From Gnetum montanum (taxonomy: Eukaryota; Streptophyta; Gnetopsida; Gnetales; Gnetaceae), in the NCBI GenBank assembly GCA_015680685.1, contig MNCI01035854.1:315654-379653 (forward strand): a DNA stretch of 64,000 bases. The letters run 5' to 3'. Every line of letters begins with the position of its first letter. Position 1 is the first letter of the stretch. Shown here one piece after another: positions 35,801 through 46,866 of this stretch. The notes under the pieces were generated by a model that saw only the letters and a program-made list of their open reading frames with translations, ran no database searches and was not told the DNA's origin. The position numbers and the translations under genes were made by a program.

Positions 35801-38800
35801 TGGAGAGGGCCAACAATGCAGAGCAGCACCTGCATGCACAGCATCAACAGAGTTTGTTGGGAATGGTAGACGTGATATATCTGCCCTAACCAAAGCAAAG
35901 TTGCTGAAAAGCAACAAACATCACATGTTATGGTATTATATTTTTATGAATATTGGCTTAAAATTTACAGTATCCAAAATATCTGCCCTAACCAAAGCAA
36001 AGTTGCTGAAAAGCAACAAACATCACATGTTATGGTATTATATTTTTATGAATACTGGCTTAAAATTTACAGTATCCAAAATATCTGCCCTAACCAAAGC
36101 AAAGTTGCTGAAAAGCAACAAACATCACATGTTATGGTATTATATTTTTATGAATACTGGCTTAAAATTTACAGTATCCAAAATATCTGCCCTAACCAAA
36201 GCAAAGTTGCTGAAAAGCAACAAACATCACATGTTATGGTATTATATTTTTATGAATACTGGCTTAAAATTTACAGTATCCAAAATATCTGCCCTAACCA
36301 AAGCAAAGTTGCTGAAAAGCAACAAACATCACATGTTATGGTATTATATTTTTATGAATACTGGCTTAAAATTTACAGTATCCAAAATATCTGCCCTAAC
36401 CAAAGCAAAGTTGCTGAAAAGCAACAAACATCACATGTTATGGTATTATATTTTTATGAATACTGGCTTAAAATTTACAGCATCCAAAAAGAGACATTAG
36501 CAGAGACATTACCAGAAATGTAAACTTTAAAAGAAAAAAATTTTGTTTGTTTCAAAACTGACACTAAAAATGCACAATTAATACTATACATACTCTGTAG
36601 AAATACTTTTATCTTCTTTAATGAAAGCGTAGCACTGGCGCAACATATTCTCTGAGAAGTCAAGGGCAATAACCCCAGAATAAACTCCAGAACTCACAAA
36701 ACGCCGTGAAAATAGACCACTTCCACAGCTAGCATCTATCAGCAACCCTCCTGAAGCAGGTTCCAAAAATTTCTGGGCCATCCTAAACTGCACAGCATAT
36801 AACCAAGCCATAAATCTTGCTGATATTCCACATAGAAACTCAGAGTTGACTGACATAACCTATCATTCGAAAGAATGAAAATTTTTGTTTACTCAATACT
36901 TTGCATCGTTCCTGAAGCATCCAGAAATATTAATTTACCGTTAGTAAGAAATAAAGAAAGGCCATGAACAACAAATAAAATACCACATTACAGCAGTCTA
37001 TATCCATGATTGCATTTAAAATTATTCCTGGATTTAATATATACAATTACGCTTGCCATGCGGCCTCCTCTCTAAACCAGGGATTGTTTCAAACCAGAAT
37101 CGCACCTCTTCATCAGGACCAGGAAAGCCAGTTCTCTCAAAGCTTTGACGCCAGCCCCTCTCATAAACGAATGAAACAAATGGATTTCTGCCGAGAAATT
37201 GCATAATTAGAACGATATCAAAACAAAACAAAAAATCTCAATTAACAAAAAATTAAATATAAAAAGAGGAATTTTTATAGTTTCATTAACTCAATAAGTA
37301 GATTAATAATTTCAAAATGACACCACTTCAATAGCATAGACTATTATTGAAAAGCAGATTTTAGGGGAACTCCAATTTAATCATCCCGCCAATTATTAAA
37401 CAGAGGCAAAGTTATTGAAGAGTAGATTAAAATCTTATTTTTCATCAGTAAAATTTCCTCTTTACTTGTTCCAAAAAAATGAGCGGTTTTCTTTGGCATT
37501 CAAGCATGATTAGAAAATTTCATTGGATCCAAAGGATTTTTCCTAGGCCTCACTGTTCTCATTAAGGCTTTTATCATGGTCTTCTTGCATGATCTGTCTC
37601 AAAGTATCCAACTGTTCTCCTTCAGCTTGAACTTTTAACGTAAATGGCAGGTAAGTAGCAGAACATAAACATTTTACAAGTTTAAATATGTTCGTGAGGT
37701 GATTAAGATTCAATATTTCAAATACTTAATCATCGCACTTATGTATTGTTCAGAATCCAATTGCACGACCCCTAATAACTAACGCCTAAATTTTCACTCC
37801 TAAAAAAATCCAGCTTCTTAAAACATGGGGCAATATTTACACTGGTAACTAATAAAGCTTCTTGGTTTATTGCTGTAATTGGTTTGATGACCCTCTGGAA
37901 TGCTTAGTCCTTGGACTCGCATCTTGATTTTTATTTGTATATCTTCTCAAGTCTGACTCTCTTTATCTTTCCATGAGTCCAATGGAGTGGGTTAAATATA
38001 AGGTGTTGATTTATGGATATTCAATTTTCAAGTAAATGTTACCAATTTCTCTATTTTGTGTTGTTGGTAAATTGGATAGTTTGGTTAAAATTTAGTGGTG
38101 TACCTTATATTATTTTAGGTTAGAAAAGTTAAATTGAAATTTTTTTTGATTAGAACTGCTGCTGGAAAAAAATAAAATACTATCATACCACTGAATGTAT
38201 TTGAAATTATTGATTTATATCCTTCTTGTAGCCAACTGTTTGGTTGATTAGATTTGTTAATGAACAATGTCAGATATATTTTATGGTCTCAGGAAATCAG
38301 AACCTGATTTTTAAATTAGATAAATAGAGATCTGTACACCATATTAGAGGAATCTTTCTTGGATTTTTATGATAGCTATTTGTCTTCATGATTGTCTTTT
38401 ATTTTTGAACATCAACATTGGTTAAAACTAAAATCTTAATATGGTGTTTTGTGCCAATTTCATTTTAGTTACCTTTCATTGTTGTTGGAATATTAGAGTT
38501 TTAGAAACTATGCTTGAGGAACATTAGAATTTATTTAGGGTTCAGTTCAAAACTTATGGTTAACTTTGATTAGAAAGTCACAATTCATCTATTCATTAGC
38601 ATAAGCAAAATTGAAGGTAGTAAAGTTGTTCTATATCTTTATTCATGGCAAAAGTATCTGTGATGTTACATTTATTAAATATAAGAAAAAACTATCACTT
38701 CTTTGTTATCATTATCCATTATAGTCTGTTGATTGTTACTAGTTCTAGTTTCTTTGATTCTTCTATTAAGAGTTTCATTAATTTGATTTTTAAATTAATG

Positions 38801-41800
38801 TTTCATATGATTCTTGTGTTTGTTGGCCAATTATTCATTTACATAAGTTTAGTGATGTGCATGGCCTACTTCTTTATTTTCCTACTTGCTGAACCATGAA
38901 TATTTTATCATTGGCAAGAATATAGAGATAGGCATGGAGATGTTTTGTCAACTGTTTTACTGTGCTTGTATTTCAATTTAAAATTTATTAGGTTCATGAA
39001 TAATATGTTTTCCGACAGGCTGACTTTCTATATGATTGATTATGTTTGTGTCATAATTTCATATTGTTGAGGTTAACTGAGTTGATTGGCTTATTGTTGA
39101 GCTAGACAACTATGAATATGATTTCAAGTGTAGTTGGTTTGACATTTGTATTACACCTTGGATGTGTAGCATGTGTCAAGAAATGTCAATCATCAGATTG
39201 ACATTCTTTTCTACCTAGATCCTTGGCCCATTGCTTGCATTATATAATTTTCTGTAATTATAGTTTACTTTCTATGCTGAATTGATTGTTCATGTTGATC
39301 TGAGCAAGTTGAAAATCTGTGACTGAATAATTGTTTCAAAAGAATTTACCTTTGCATTTTTGGGCAATGTTTTCAAGGCTTCAAGTGTTAACACTTGCTC
39401 CCTAGCAACGTGTGTTACAGTGTGTGGATGGCTAGAAAATAGATTATATTTCAGGGACAAGATTGTAAGAACATTAAGGAATGTTGGCCTTGAAGGATGA
39501 AATCTGCAGATGCAAAATGGTTCCACGTTGCTAGGCGAAGGCATAATGAGCAGAATGGGTGTAATGAGCATGGATTGCTATAGCTAATATTTGTTTGGAA
39601 TTTCGTTCAATACAAGCCGATGGCAAAATTTACATGTAATCTTATTAAGGTTTACAATGACGTTCAACCACCATTAAAGCGAGTGTACAAGTAATCTTAT
39701 TAAGGTTTACAATGAAGTTCAACCACCATTAAAGAGAGTGCAACTCTGTCGCATGTATTTTCCAAGAGAAAACACAAATGATGAGTTAACTGATAATTGC
39801 ACTGAAACTGACATAGAAGTTAACATGTTACAGCAATAAAACTGCCTGCTATTGCATACTTTAAGGAAGATTACTTACATTACAATATCAACGCCAGCCT
39901 TAACAAATTTGCAAAATTTAAAAGCTTAATCAACTACAGTAAACAATGATTAAATAGGCATAATGAAATGCACTTATATATCTCAATATAGAATAATTAT
40001 GTAAACTATATTTGCAAGTCGGTCACACGTCAGTGTGCCTGATCCACTCGCTGTACCAAATTGCAAAAGATGGAAGGAATACCAGTAAGATGAAACTATC
40101 AGAATGAGAAGGCAAACCTGAACGTTTCCACCGATACAGGTTTCGGCTCAGTATATTGTTTTGAACTTGAAGTAATTGTAAGGTCAAGATAGACATCTTT
40201 GGCAAGAAATCTTTTATTGCATTTCTCACACTGAAACCCAGACTCTGATATAGATGACCTGGATGTAAACCATGTGAACATTTGACAGAAAGACATGCAA
40301 TCTATTTCAGCCAAATCATTACACTGTGCCACTATGGAGAGGGAACATGGTTTTCACATATTAAACATGATGAAAGAATTGCTAGAAAGCAACTTGAGTG
40401 TACACTGTGTAAATGATAAATGCCTCTTACAAGCCAAGTCCTGGAGGGCCCTTTCTAATCAAAGGCGTATAGCAAACTGGGCATGCAAAAATATCTGTCC
40501 TAATGCTCTTTATGCGTTCCACCTCAGGATCCTGCATAGACATAAAATGTTTTTGAAACCGTGATCAAGAGTCCACGGTATGCTTATAAATAAAAGCCAA
40601 ATATGATAACTAAAAGGAATCTAAATATGAATGTAGAAAGACAAACATATCAAAGGGAATAAAAATTCTCTAAATACGGAAATGGTTCTTCAAAACTGAC
40701 ACATGAGACCTTTCTCTTGAGCTCAAGGTTTGTGAGAAAATTCAAACATGGCTTAAAATGGATAATCGATGAAAGAAAAAGCTCCTAGGAATGCAAATAA
40801 TAAATAAGATAATTTGCTACGAATTTTGTATCATTTACACATTTTTCCTTAACATATCTAAATCATTAAAAATGTCTTTGAAGTAAAGAAAGCCTTTATG
40901 AAGATGAAAAATGGTAAAGCAACAGGACCAAATGATATTTCTATGAAGGTACAAAAGTCAATGAGAAATATGGGGATCTCTTCATTAACAACTTTATTCA
41001 ACAAGATCTGAAAGGAGAAGAAAATGCCATATACTTAAAGAAGAAGTGCTAGAGCACCCATATACAAGAACAAGGGAGCCATTCGAAACTATGTGAACTG
41101 TAAAGGCATCAAGCTTATGAGTCACATCATGACATTATGGACAAGAGTTATAGAACAACATTTAAGACAAGAATTAACTGTTGCTAGAAATAAATTTGGT
41201 TTTATACTTGGAAGGTCAACTATGGAAGCTATTTTCTTGCTAAGAAAGTTAACGAAAAAATTTAGGTACGAGAAGAAGAGTTCCCTAAGAGATTACTAGA
41301 ATTGAAATGGTTGAGATTAGTAAAAGTAAAACAAACATGTGCTGCATTTTTTGTAAAATAATAAGTAATGTAGATATGAAGATTATAATTTAAAACCAAG
41401 AAGTTACTCAACGTAAGCAATTCAGATGCTAAGGATCACTTGTTCAAATAAACAATGAGATTAATAATGATGTGACAAACAGAATTGAATCATGATAGAT
41501 GCATGTGGTATGGTTTGCGATAAAAGAATCATTATTACATTGAAGCAAAAGGTTTATAGAACTACTATTAGACCTGCAATACTTTATAATGCAAAATGTT
41601 GACTTATCAAAAAGCACCAAGCTCAATGCATATATGTACTAGAGATGAAATTGCTTAGGTAGATGTTGTATGTCATAACAGCTCCTTTATTAAGGGAAGT
41701 TTACAGGTAGGACCCATAGATGAAAAGATATATTATAAAATGAAAGCCATCTAAGATGGTTTTATCATGTGCTGAAAAGACCAAAGAATGTAGCTATTAG

Positions 41801-43674
41801 AATATGTTGCTTTATTAAAGTTGAAGCGGACCACCAATGAGGTGACCTAAACATATTTGGTTTACAAGCATAAACAAGGATATCCAAGATTTCAATGTTA
41901 GTGCTTATTTGGCTCTTAATGAAACTGAGATTGAAACTAAATTTTATTCCATCTATATAAACCCAAAGGACTTGTCAAACAAATTAACTTGTGCAAGATA
42001 AATCAATAACAATAAATACTGAATATAACAAATGTATTTAAAATTCATATAATTTGAACACTTTTTCTATATAATTCCTTAGAATCAACACTAATAGCTT
42101 GAATAGCTTATATAAGATTGACTAGAGATATGCCAATTTCTTCTAAAGAAATTTGTTTTGCAACATTCTAATGACACATGTTGTTTATGTTTTACTACTT
42201 GCAACTACCACAACCAGCATATTTTGTCTTCATGCTACATATTATTCTTTCCAATTCTAACTTGAAGGTCGTGTAATCTCATTCTAAACTTGCTAATTAG
42301 TGCTCTTATGGATATTGGAATTGTTGTAGGTAGATATTTTGCTTCATCATGTCTGCCACCTCTAATGGTTTGCTAGCAAAATTGAAGCTTTTTTGTATTT
42401 GTGCTTCCTTTTATCATCTTTCAAAACTTTTTCCTTAACAAGTTTCCAAGCTTGTTTTAAATTTTTTATGACATCAATATTTTCATTCATGGCATCACCT
42501 CTATTGCTAAGATTTTCTGATGATTGCTCTTGAAATCTTATTACTATTTTTATTATTTAAATAGAATGTTAAGAATCAATACATTGTTTCAGCTTCCCAT
42601 GGCAACAAATTATCTTCTAATAAAAGTATTGCATATGAGACTTGAGTTTTCACTTTGAATTCATCCAACAAAAATTGTTTTTGAAGTTTTTCAATTTTCT
42701 TCTATCTTCACCCCACACTGCACATCCACAAAGCACTATAATTTGTAAAATTGTTTGAAAAATATATTTTCAAACTATTCAAGACCAAATATTGTGATAG
42801 TTACGTTTGTTACTCATTGTATGTAAAGCCATCCAGCCATTTGTAACTCGTTGAAATATACAATGCTTCCACTTAATTTTGAGAACATTCTACTCTCAAA
42901 TATCTGTAATTCACCACAATCTCTTTATGTACATGCTAATAATATACATATCCCACCTCTGTTTCCCCTCTCTTTTACCCATGATGTATATCTTTAGAAC
43001 AATTTATGTCTGGTTCAAACCAAATATTCTGAATATTGACAGACCCCAAAATTCTGAAAGCACACTTACGGTAACATTAGAAGCACGAAATTCATATTGA
43101 GGACACGATGGCATCAACATAGGCTAGGCAAATTTAGTAAATTTCTAATAAAGGCTGTTGCCCAGTCTGCTAAGGAATTCACTAAAAATGTCAATACAAG
43201 CTTTTGTATAACTTGAAAGTTACTCATAAATTTCTTTCAAGAAAACTATGGGAGCTTTGTGTATAACTTCAAAGCTACTAATAAATTTCTTTCAAGGAAA
43301 CTATGGGCTAATGATTTTTTTCGCGTTAAAAAATTACCTCCTCATCAAGGAACCTTCTGCAATCTAAATTCAGGTACTTTGGTCAACGATGTAAAACATA
43401 ACCCAACACCGATTACGAAAGAAATCTAAAAATATACCCAAACTTTAGAGATAAATGAATCAACAGCACATTTGAGAGCAGAAACTACCGCTGATTTGAC
43501 AGCAGAAGAGGCTTGAATCCGAGAACCAGAATATCCATGACCAGTTCTGGATTTGGATAATTCATACTTGAAAATCGTGAAATGGATTCCACAAGGAAAT
43601 CTTTGGAATAAGGCTCTGCGAGATAAAACCGACGAAGCTGAAAACGGTGACAAAACGGGGCAAAGTGTATCCAT
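32807..43674 (-). CDS. Plastid UbiE-like SAM methyltransferase, 8 exons
   Basis: Exons (minus): 43674-43438, 40531-40431, 40258-40118, 37187-37106, 36787-36594, 35903-35792, 33250-33146, 32947-32807; all GT-AG, total 1113 nt, 370 aa. Exon 1 (79 aa) is Ser/Arg-rich and basic, like a transit peptide. Exons 2-3 hold a Cys4 zinc ribbon (CPVCYTPL ... CEKCNKRF). Exon 4 has NPFVSFVYERGWRQSF. Exon 5 has SAM motif I (LIDASCGSGLFSRRF) and VIALDFSENMLRQC. Exon 6 has VRADISRLPFP and VHAGAALHCWPSP. Exon 7 has VLKPGGVFVATTFL. The pattern and length fit the Arabidopsis At1g78140/At2g41040 family (about 350 aa), reported from plastoglobules; substrate unknown. The donor of exon 1 could instead be 6 nt earlier, same phase. 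No frame lesion. Introns hold a LINE (intron 1) and the tandem array (intron 5). Confidence 0.92.
35877..36488. repeat. 6 x 102-bp array spanning a splice acceptor
   Basis: Six head-to-tail units of exactly 102 bp, starting 35877, 35979, 36081, 36183, 36285 and 36387, almost identical (copy 1 has tgaatattgg for tgaatactgg; copy 6 has acagcatcc for acagtatcc). On the minus strand each contains the end of intron 5 (TGTTGCTTTTCAG) and the first 27 bases of exon 6. Only copy 1 (AG at 35904-35905) leads into the intact exon. In the + direction it gives fake 34-aa repeat ORFs. Confidence 0.97.
37188..40117 (-). other. Intron 3 of the methyltransferase gene
   Basis: 2.9 kb, AT-rich, no recognisable transposon protein. 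A direct repeat of about 55 bp lies at about 39633-39745 (taatcttattaaggtttaca twice). Introns 6 (33251-35791, with an 88-bp repeat at 34985-35160) and 1 (40532-43437) are similarly long. Confidence 0.7.
40865..41910 (+). mobile_element. RTE-type LINE fragment in intron 1
   Basis: Plus strand, antisense to the gene. 41093-41299 is open and reads CKGIKLMSHIMTLWTRVIEQHL, NKFGFILGRSTMEAIFLLRKL (RT core). Later, with stops, CDKRIIITLKQKVYRTTIRPAILYNAKC and LEMKLLR (RTE C-terminal part). The start near 40880 may read KMKNGKATGPNDISMK. The middle RT block with the catalytic box is missing or unreadable. Fossil copy. Confidence 0.8.
43201..43310. repeat. 55-bp direct repeat in intron 1
   Basis: tgtataactt.aaag.tact..taaatttctttcaa is repeated at 43204 and 43259 with few changes. 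Confidence 0.75.
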
Positions 43675-46600
43675 CTGGATTGCTCTGTATCAACTGGCCA
43701 CCATTGGTAGCCTTGATCGTGTCTACCTCCCAAATTCTGGATATCACGGCTATAAAAATTACACTTGCAATTCCATTTTAAAAATCCGGAAATCGCCCCA
43801 CACCAGTTTGGTTTTTAGGATATTCAATGATATTTTACAACTTAACGTGCAGCGTGCACCTGCGTGGACCAACAACGACTGCACGTAGTTTTGTTTGTTT
43901 GTTTTCGTTGTAAAGCAAAAATTATTACATCGGTGCTTTCGAAACCGAATTTTTTTTATAAGGTTATTAATTAGCTTTGCATGAGCCTGCTGTAACCCGT
44001 TACCTATTGTCTACCGAGCGTGAAAGCTTTCCATCGCCCGTATTTTAAGCGGAAACTTCAGTATTTTAAGTGGAAACTTCAGTATTTTAAGTGTAAAAAC
44101 ATCTTCCGTCGTGGGAGGGTGCTTAACCACTCAGAGCTTTTAGATTATTCAAAGTGTGAGGATTTGTTTTTAAGCAACGTCACGATAAGGAAAAGATTTT
44201 GCTATCATACCAACAAATTGCCCATGAAGAGAATAGCAATGCATCTTGAAACAAAANGATTTGCTATCATACCAACAAATTGCCCATGAAGAGAATAGCA
44301 ATGCATCTTGAAACAAAAGTTTCAATAAGCAACAAATCTATTTTTAAATACAAATACTCTCGCTACAATTTGTAATTTTAAACATAAACACAATGCTTTG
44401 TAAAATTTTAATTTTAAACATAAATAACATAATTGTAAGATTTTAATTTTAAACATAAAAAACATAAATACAATGCTTCATAAAATTTTCATTGTTCACT
44501 CCTGCTTACTATTAGTTTTCTTTAAACATAAACAACATAAACACAATGCTTCTTTAAACATAAACAACATAAACACAATGCTTCATAAAATTTTCATTCT
44601 TGACTCATGCTTACTATTAGTTTTCTTGAAATATCAATGTAGTGAAGTCAAGCATCAATTTTCCTTTAAAACTGAATTTCCAAGTAGGAGCATCAATTTT
44701 ACTTTAAAACATAATTTCAAGATTTTATTACCCAATGTTTTGGAATTCACAACTTAGCATTATAGTTTTACTTAATCCAAAATCATTCTAAGCATAAAAG
44801 CATGATTTTATTATTTCTAATAGTGAATCCACTTTTTGAGTATGCTATTCTAAAACTATTATATTCTTCAAGCACAATTACATTAATATATATAGTCAAA
44901 TAAATTTAAATTGTAGTACATATTTAATTGTAAAGTACAGCTAACACTAATTTTGTAAAATCTAAAACAAAACATTCCAGTGTTAAATCCAAATACCTCT
45001 TAGAATCAAACTAGTCACTTGCAAATTGTAAACCACTTATTCTAACCAGGTTAACAATATCTCTCATACTTTAGTATATCACCATTGTTCTTACAAAAAC
45101 GTTACCACCGCTCTCATAACAGTCGTATTTTATCCAGCAGAGGCTATAAAGCTTTTAAAAGACATACAACGCATGCAGTAGATGTCCAAACTATAATGTA
45201 TTAAAAACAGTAACATTTTAAATCATAAACAAGCTTACATGCACCTTTTATTGCAGACAAATAATCGGATAGTAAGCTATGGCCTTTGAAACAGAAACTA
45301 ATCAGACAACTTATTCTGAACCTTGCCTGTTAAATATCATAATACAAGCGTCAATGAGATCGGTAATTATACACATCCCCACCGGATTCATTGTTTTAAA
45401 AGAATAGCAATGGTCTACCAACTCACGTCTAAACGCTGCATTGCAAGAAAATTGAACCCAGGACTCCTACCATAGCTTAGTGGTAAGAGTAGATCACAAG
45501 TTTAGTGCCAGTTGACAGCAACGAGTTTTAATTTTTTTAAAAAAAATTCATTTGATAGATCCAACGGATCACGGATCTCAATAGACATAAGTGGAAAATT
45601 TCAGTTTCCTAATTGATTTGTGCCATCTTGAAATCTGTCCAGATGGTCAAAAGGTCAGGTAAGGAATGAAATAAATTTACATTCCCTTGGTACTAAGAGA
45701 TCATGCCTCCCAGCTTAAGCCTCCATCACAGCACAGAAAACAATAGAGACGGTTGCCAAATATCGTTTAAAAAATAACGCCCACTGCATTAAAGAATGAA
45801 ATATCCAACATGTAAGAAATTCGTGAGAAAATATTTAGCTTGCACTTGAACTTGACACCTGCATAACACCAACATATAATCATAAAAACTTAACGAATAG
45901 CTTGCGCACAAAGCAATATTAAGGTAACAAAATTGCATGAAATACAGAATTCACAATAGTCAAGAAAACTATCACCAACAAGAAAGGAAAACCACAATTT
46001 GGAAATTAGGTTTCTTTCAGCATCGGGAAGTTTTGACAACACTAGAAAGGCTGCCACTCCCCAAGCTGACTGATTACCAGCAGAAAAAAGAAATTAAATC
46101 CAATCATCATAAAGAATTCGATTGAAGAGTAAGGAGGAAATTTGAGGGTAACAGCAATAGCCTACACTGTTGCCCAGTGACACTTTTCATCCCTTGTTTA
46201 CCGTTGTTTCCAGTCTTCCCAGGTTCTTTCCAGTGACACATAGAAGTTGTTATCCACAACTTGCAGGTTCAATTCAGAGGGGAATGCTGAACTACATTAA
46301 TAAAAGCACACTAAAGTGAACATAAAAAAGGTAGCATATTGAGGAACTTACGTTATCCTGAAAAATGTCAATTAATATAATGGCAATCTTATAAACAAAA
46401 GTCAAAAACCTCGAAAACATAACACAATACAAATGCAAATCAATATTAACATCAGCAAAACAAAAACCTAGAGCTTCTCACTTCCAGAAACATAAACTCA
46501 TTGCAGTATACAAACATGAAATTTTTTAACCATTCCTTGATGCATTTTTGAACTGAAAATAAACATTTGCTTTTAGAACATTAAGATCTGCACTATACTG

Positions 46601-46866
46601 ATTTCTCCTAACTTATCTGTGCTCAAACAATGCCCCGTACCACAGGTTCTTGAGCTAAATTTAAAGATTATCTACAAAGAAATTGGGAAATGTTTATTAT
46701 GAAATAAAACATAAATTTAACTGCTGAACTAGTGAATCAGTATTTAAAATACATCAATCAACATAGTTCACAAAATTTTCTTTTCAAAGATACAATATTC
46801 TTCTGTACTTCTTGTTCTTTTAATCGCCTATCTAGTCATAAGGACATCATCCCTGGAGAAACAGAC
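43675..46866. other. Intergenic region between the two cellular genes
   Basis: Both neighbours are on the minus strand, so this is upstream of the methyltransferase and downstream of the small gene. Three 21-bp units (gtattttaagcggaaacttca type) lie at 44040-44092. An N with a duplicated flank lies at 44198-44318. 44380-44640 is rich in AAACATAAACAACATAAACACAATGC repeats. 45450-45490 looks faintly tRNA-like. No gene seen. Confidence 0.5.
44198..44318. other. Unresolved base with duplicated flanks (assembly join)
   Basis: The only N is at 44257. The 59 bases before it (44198-44256) recur exactly at 44260-44318. This is the usual mark of two contig ends joined without merging their overlap. 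Confidence 0.85.

Noticed and set aside
35901-36523. Two long + strand frames with six perfect 34-aa repeats
   Set aside because: They arise only because the 102-bp tandem unit is a multiple of three and lacks stops in those frames. The array lies antisense across an intron-exon border of the methyltransferase gene.
36584-36856. Reading exon 5 of the methyltransferase as starting at MSVNSEF (36856)
   Set aside because: The acceptor at 36788-36789 joins exon 4 (GPDEE) in frame to FRMAQKFL, which fits the family. The upstream stretch is intron that happens to be open.
45450-45492. tRNA- or SINE-like string (TAGCTTAGTGGTAAGAG with a box-B-like GAACCCAGGAC before it)
   Set aside because: The box A match is good, but no box B at proper spacing on the same strand, no cloverleaf and no terminator fit.
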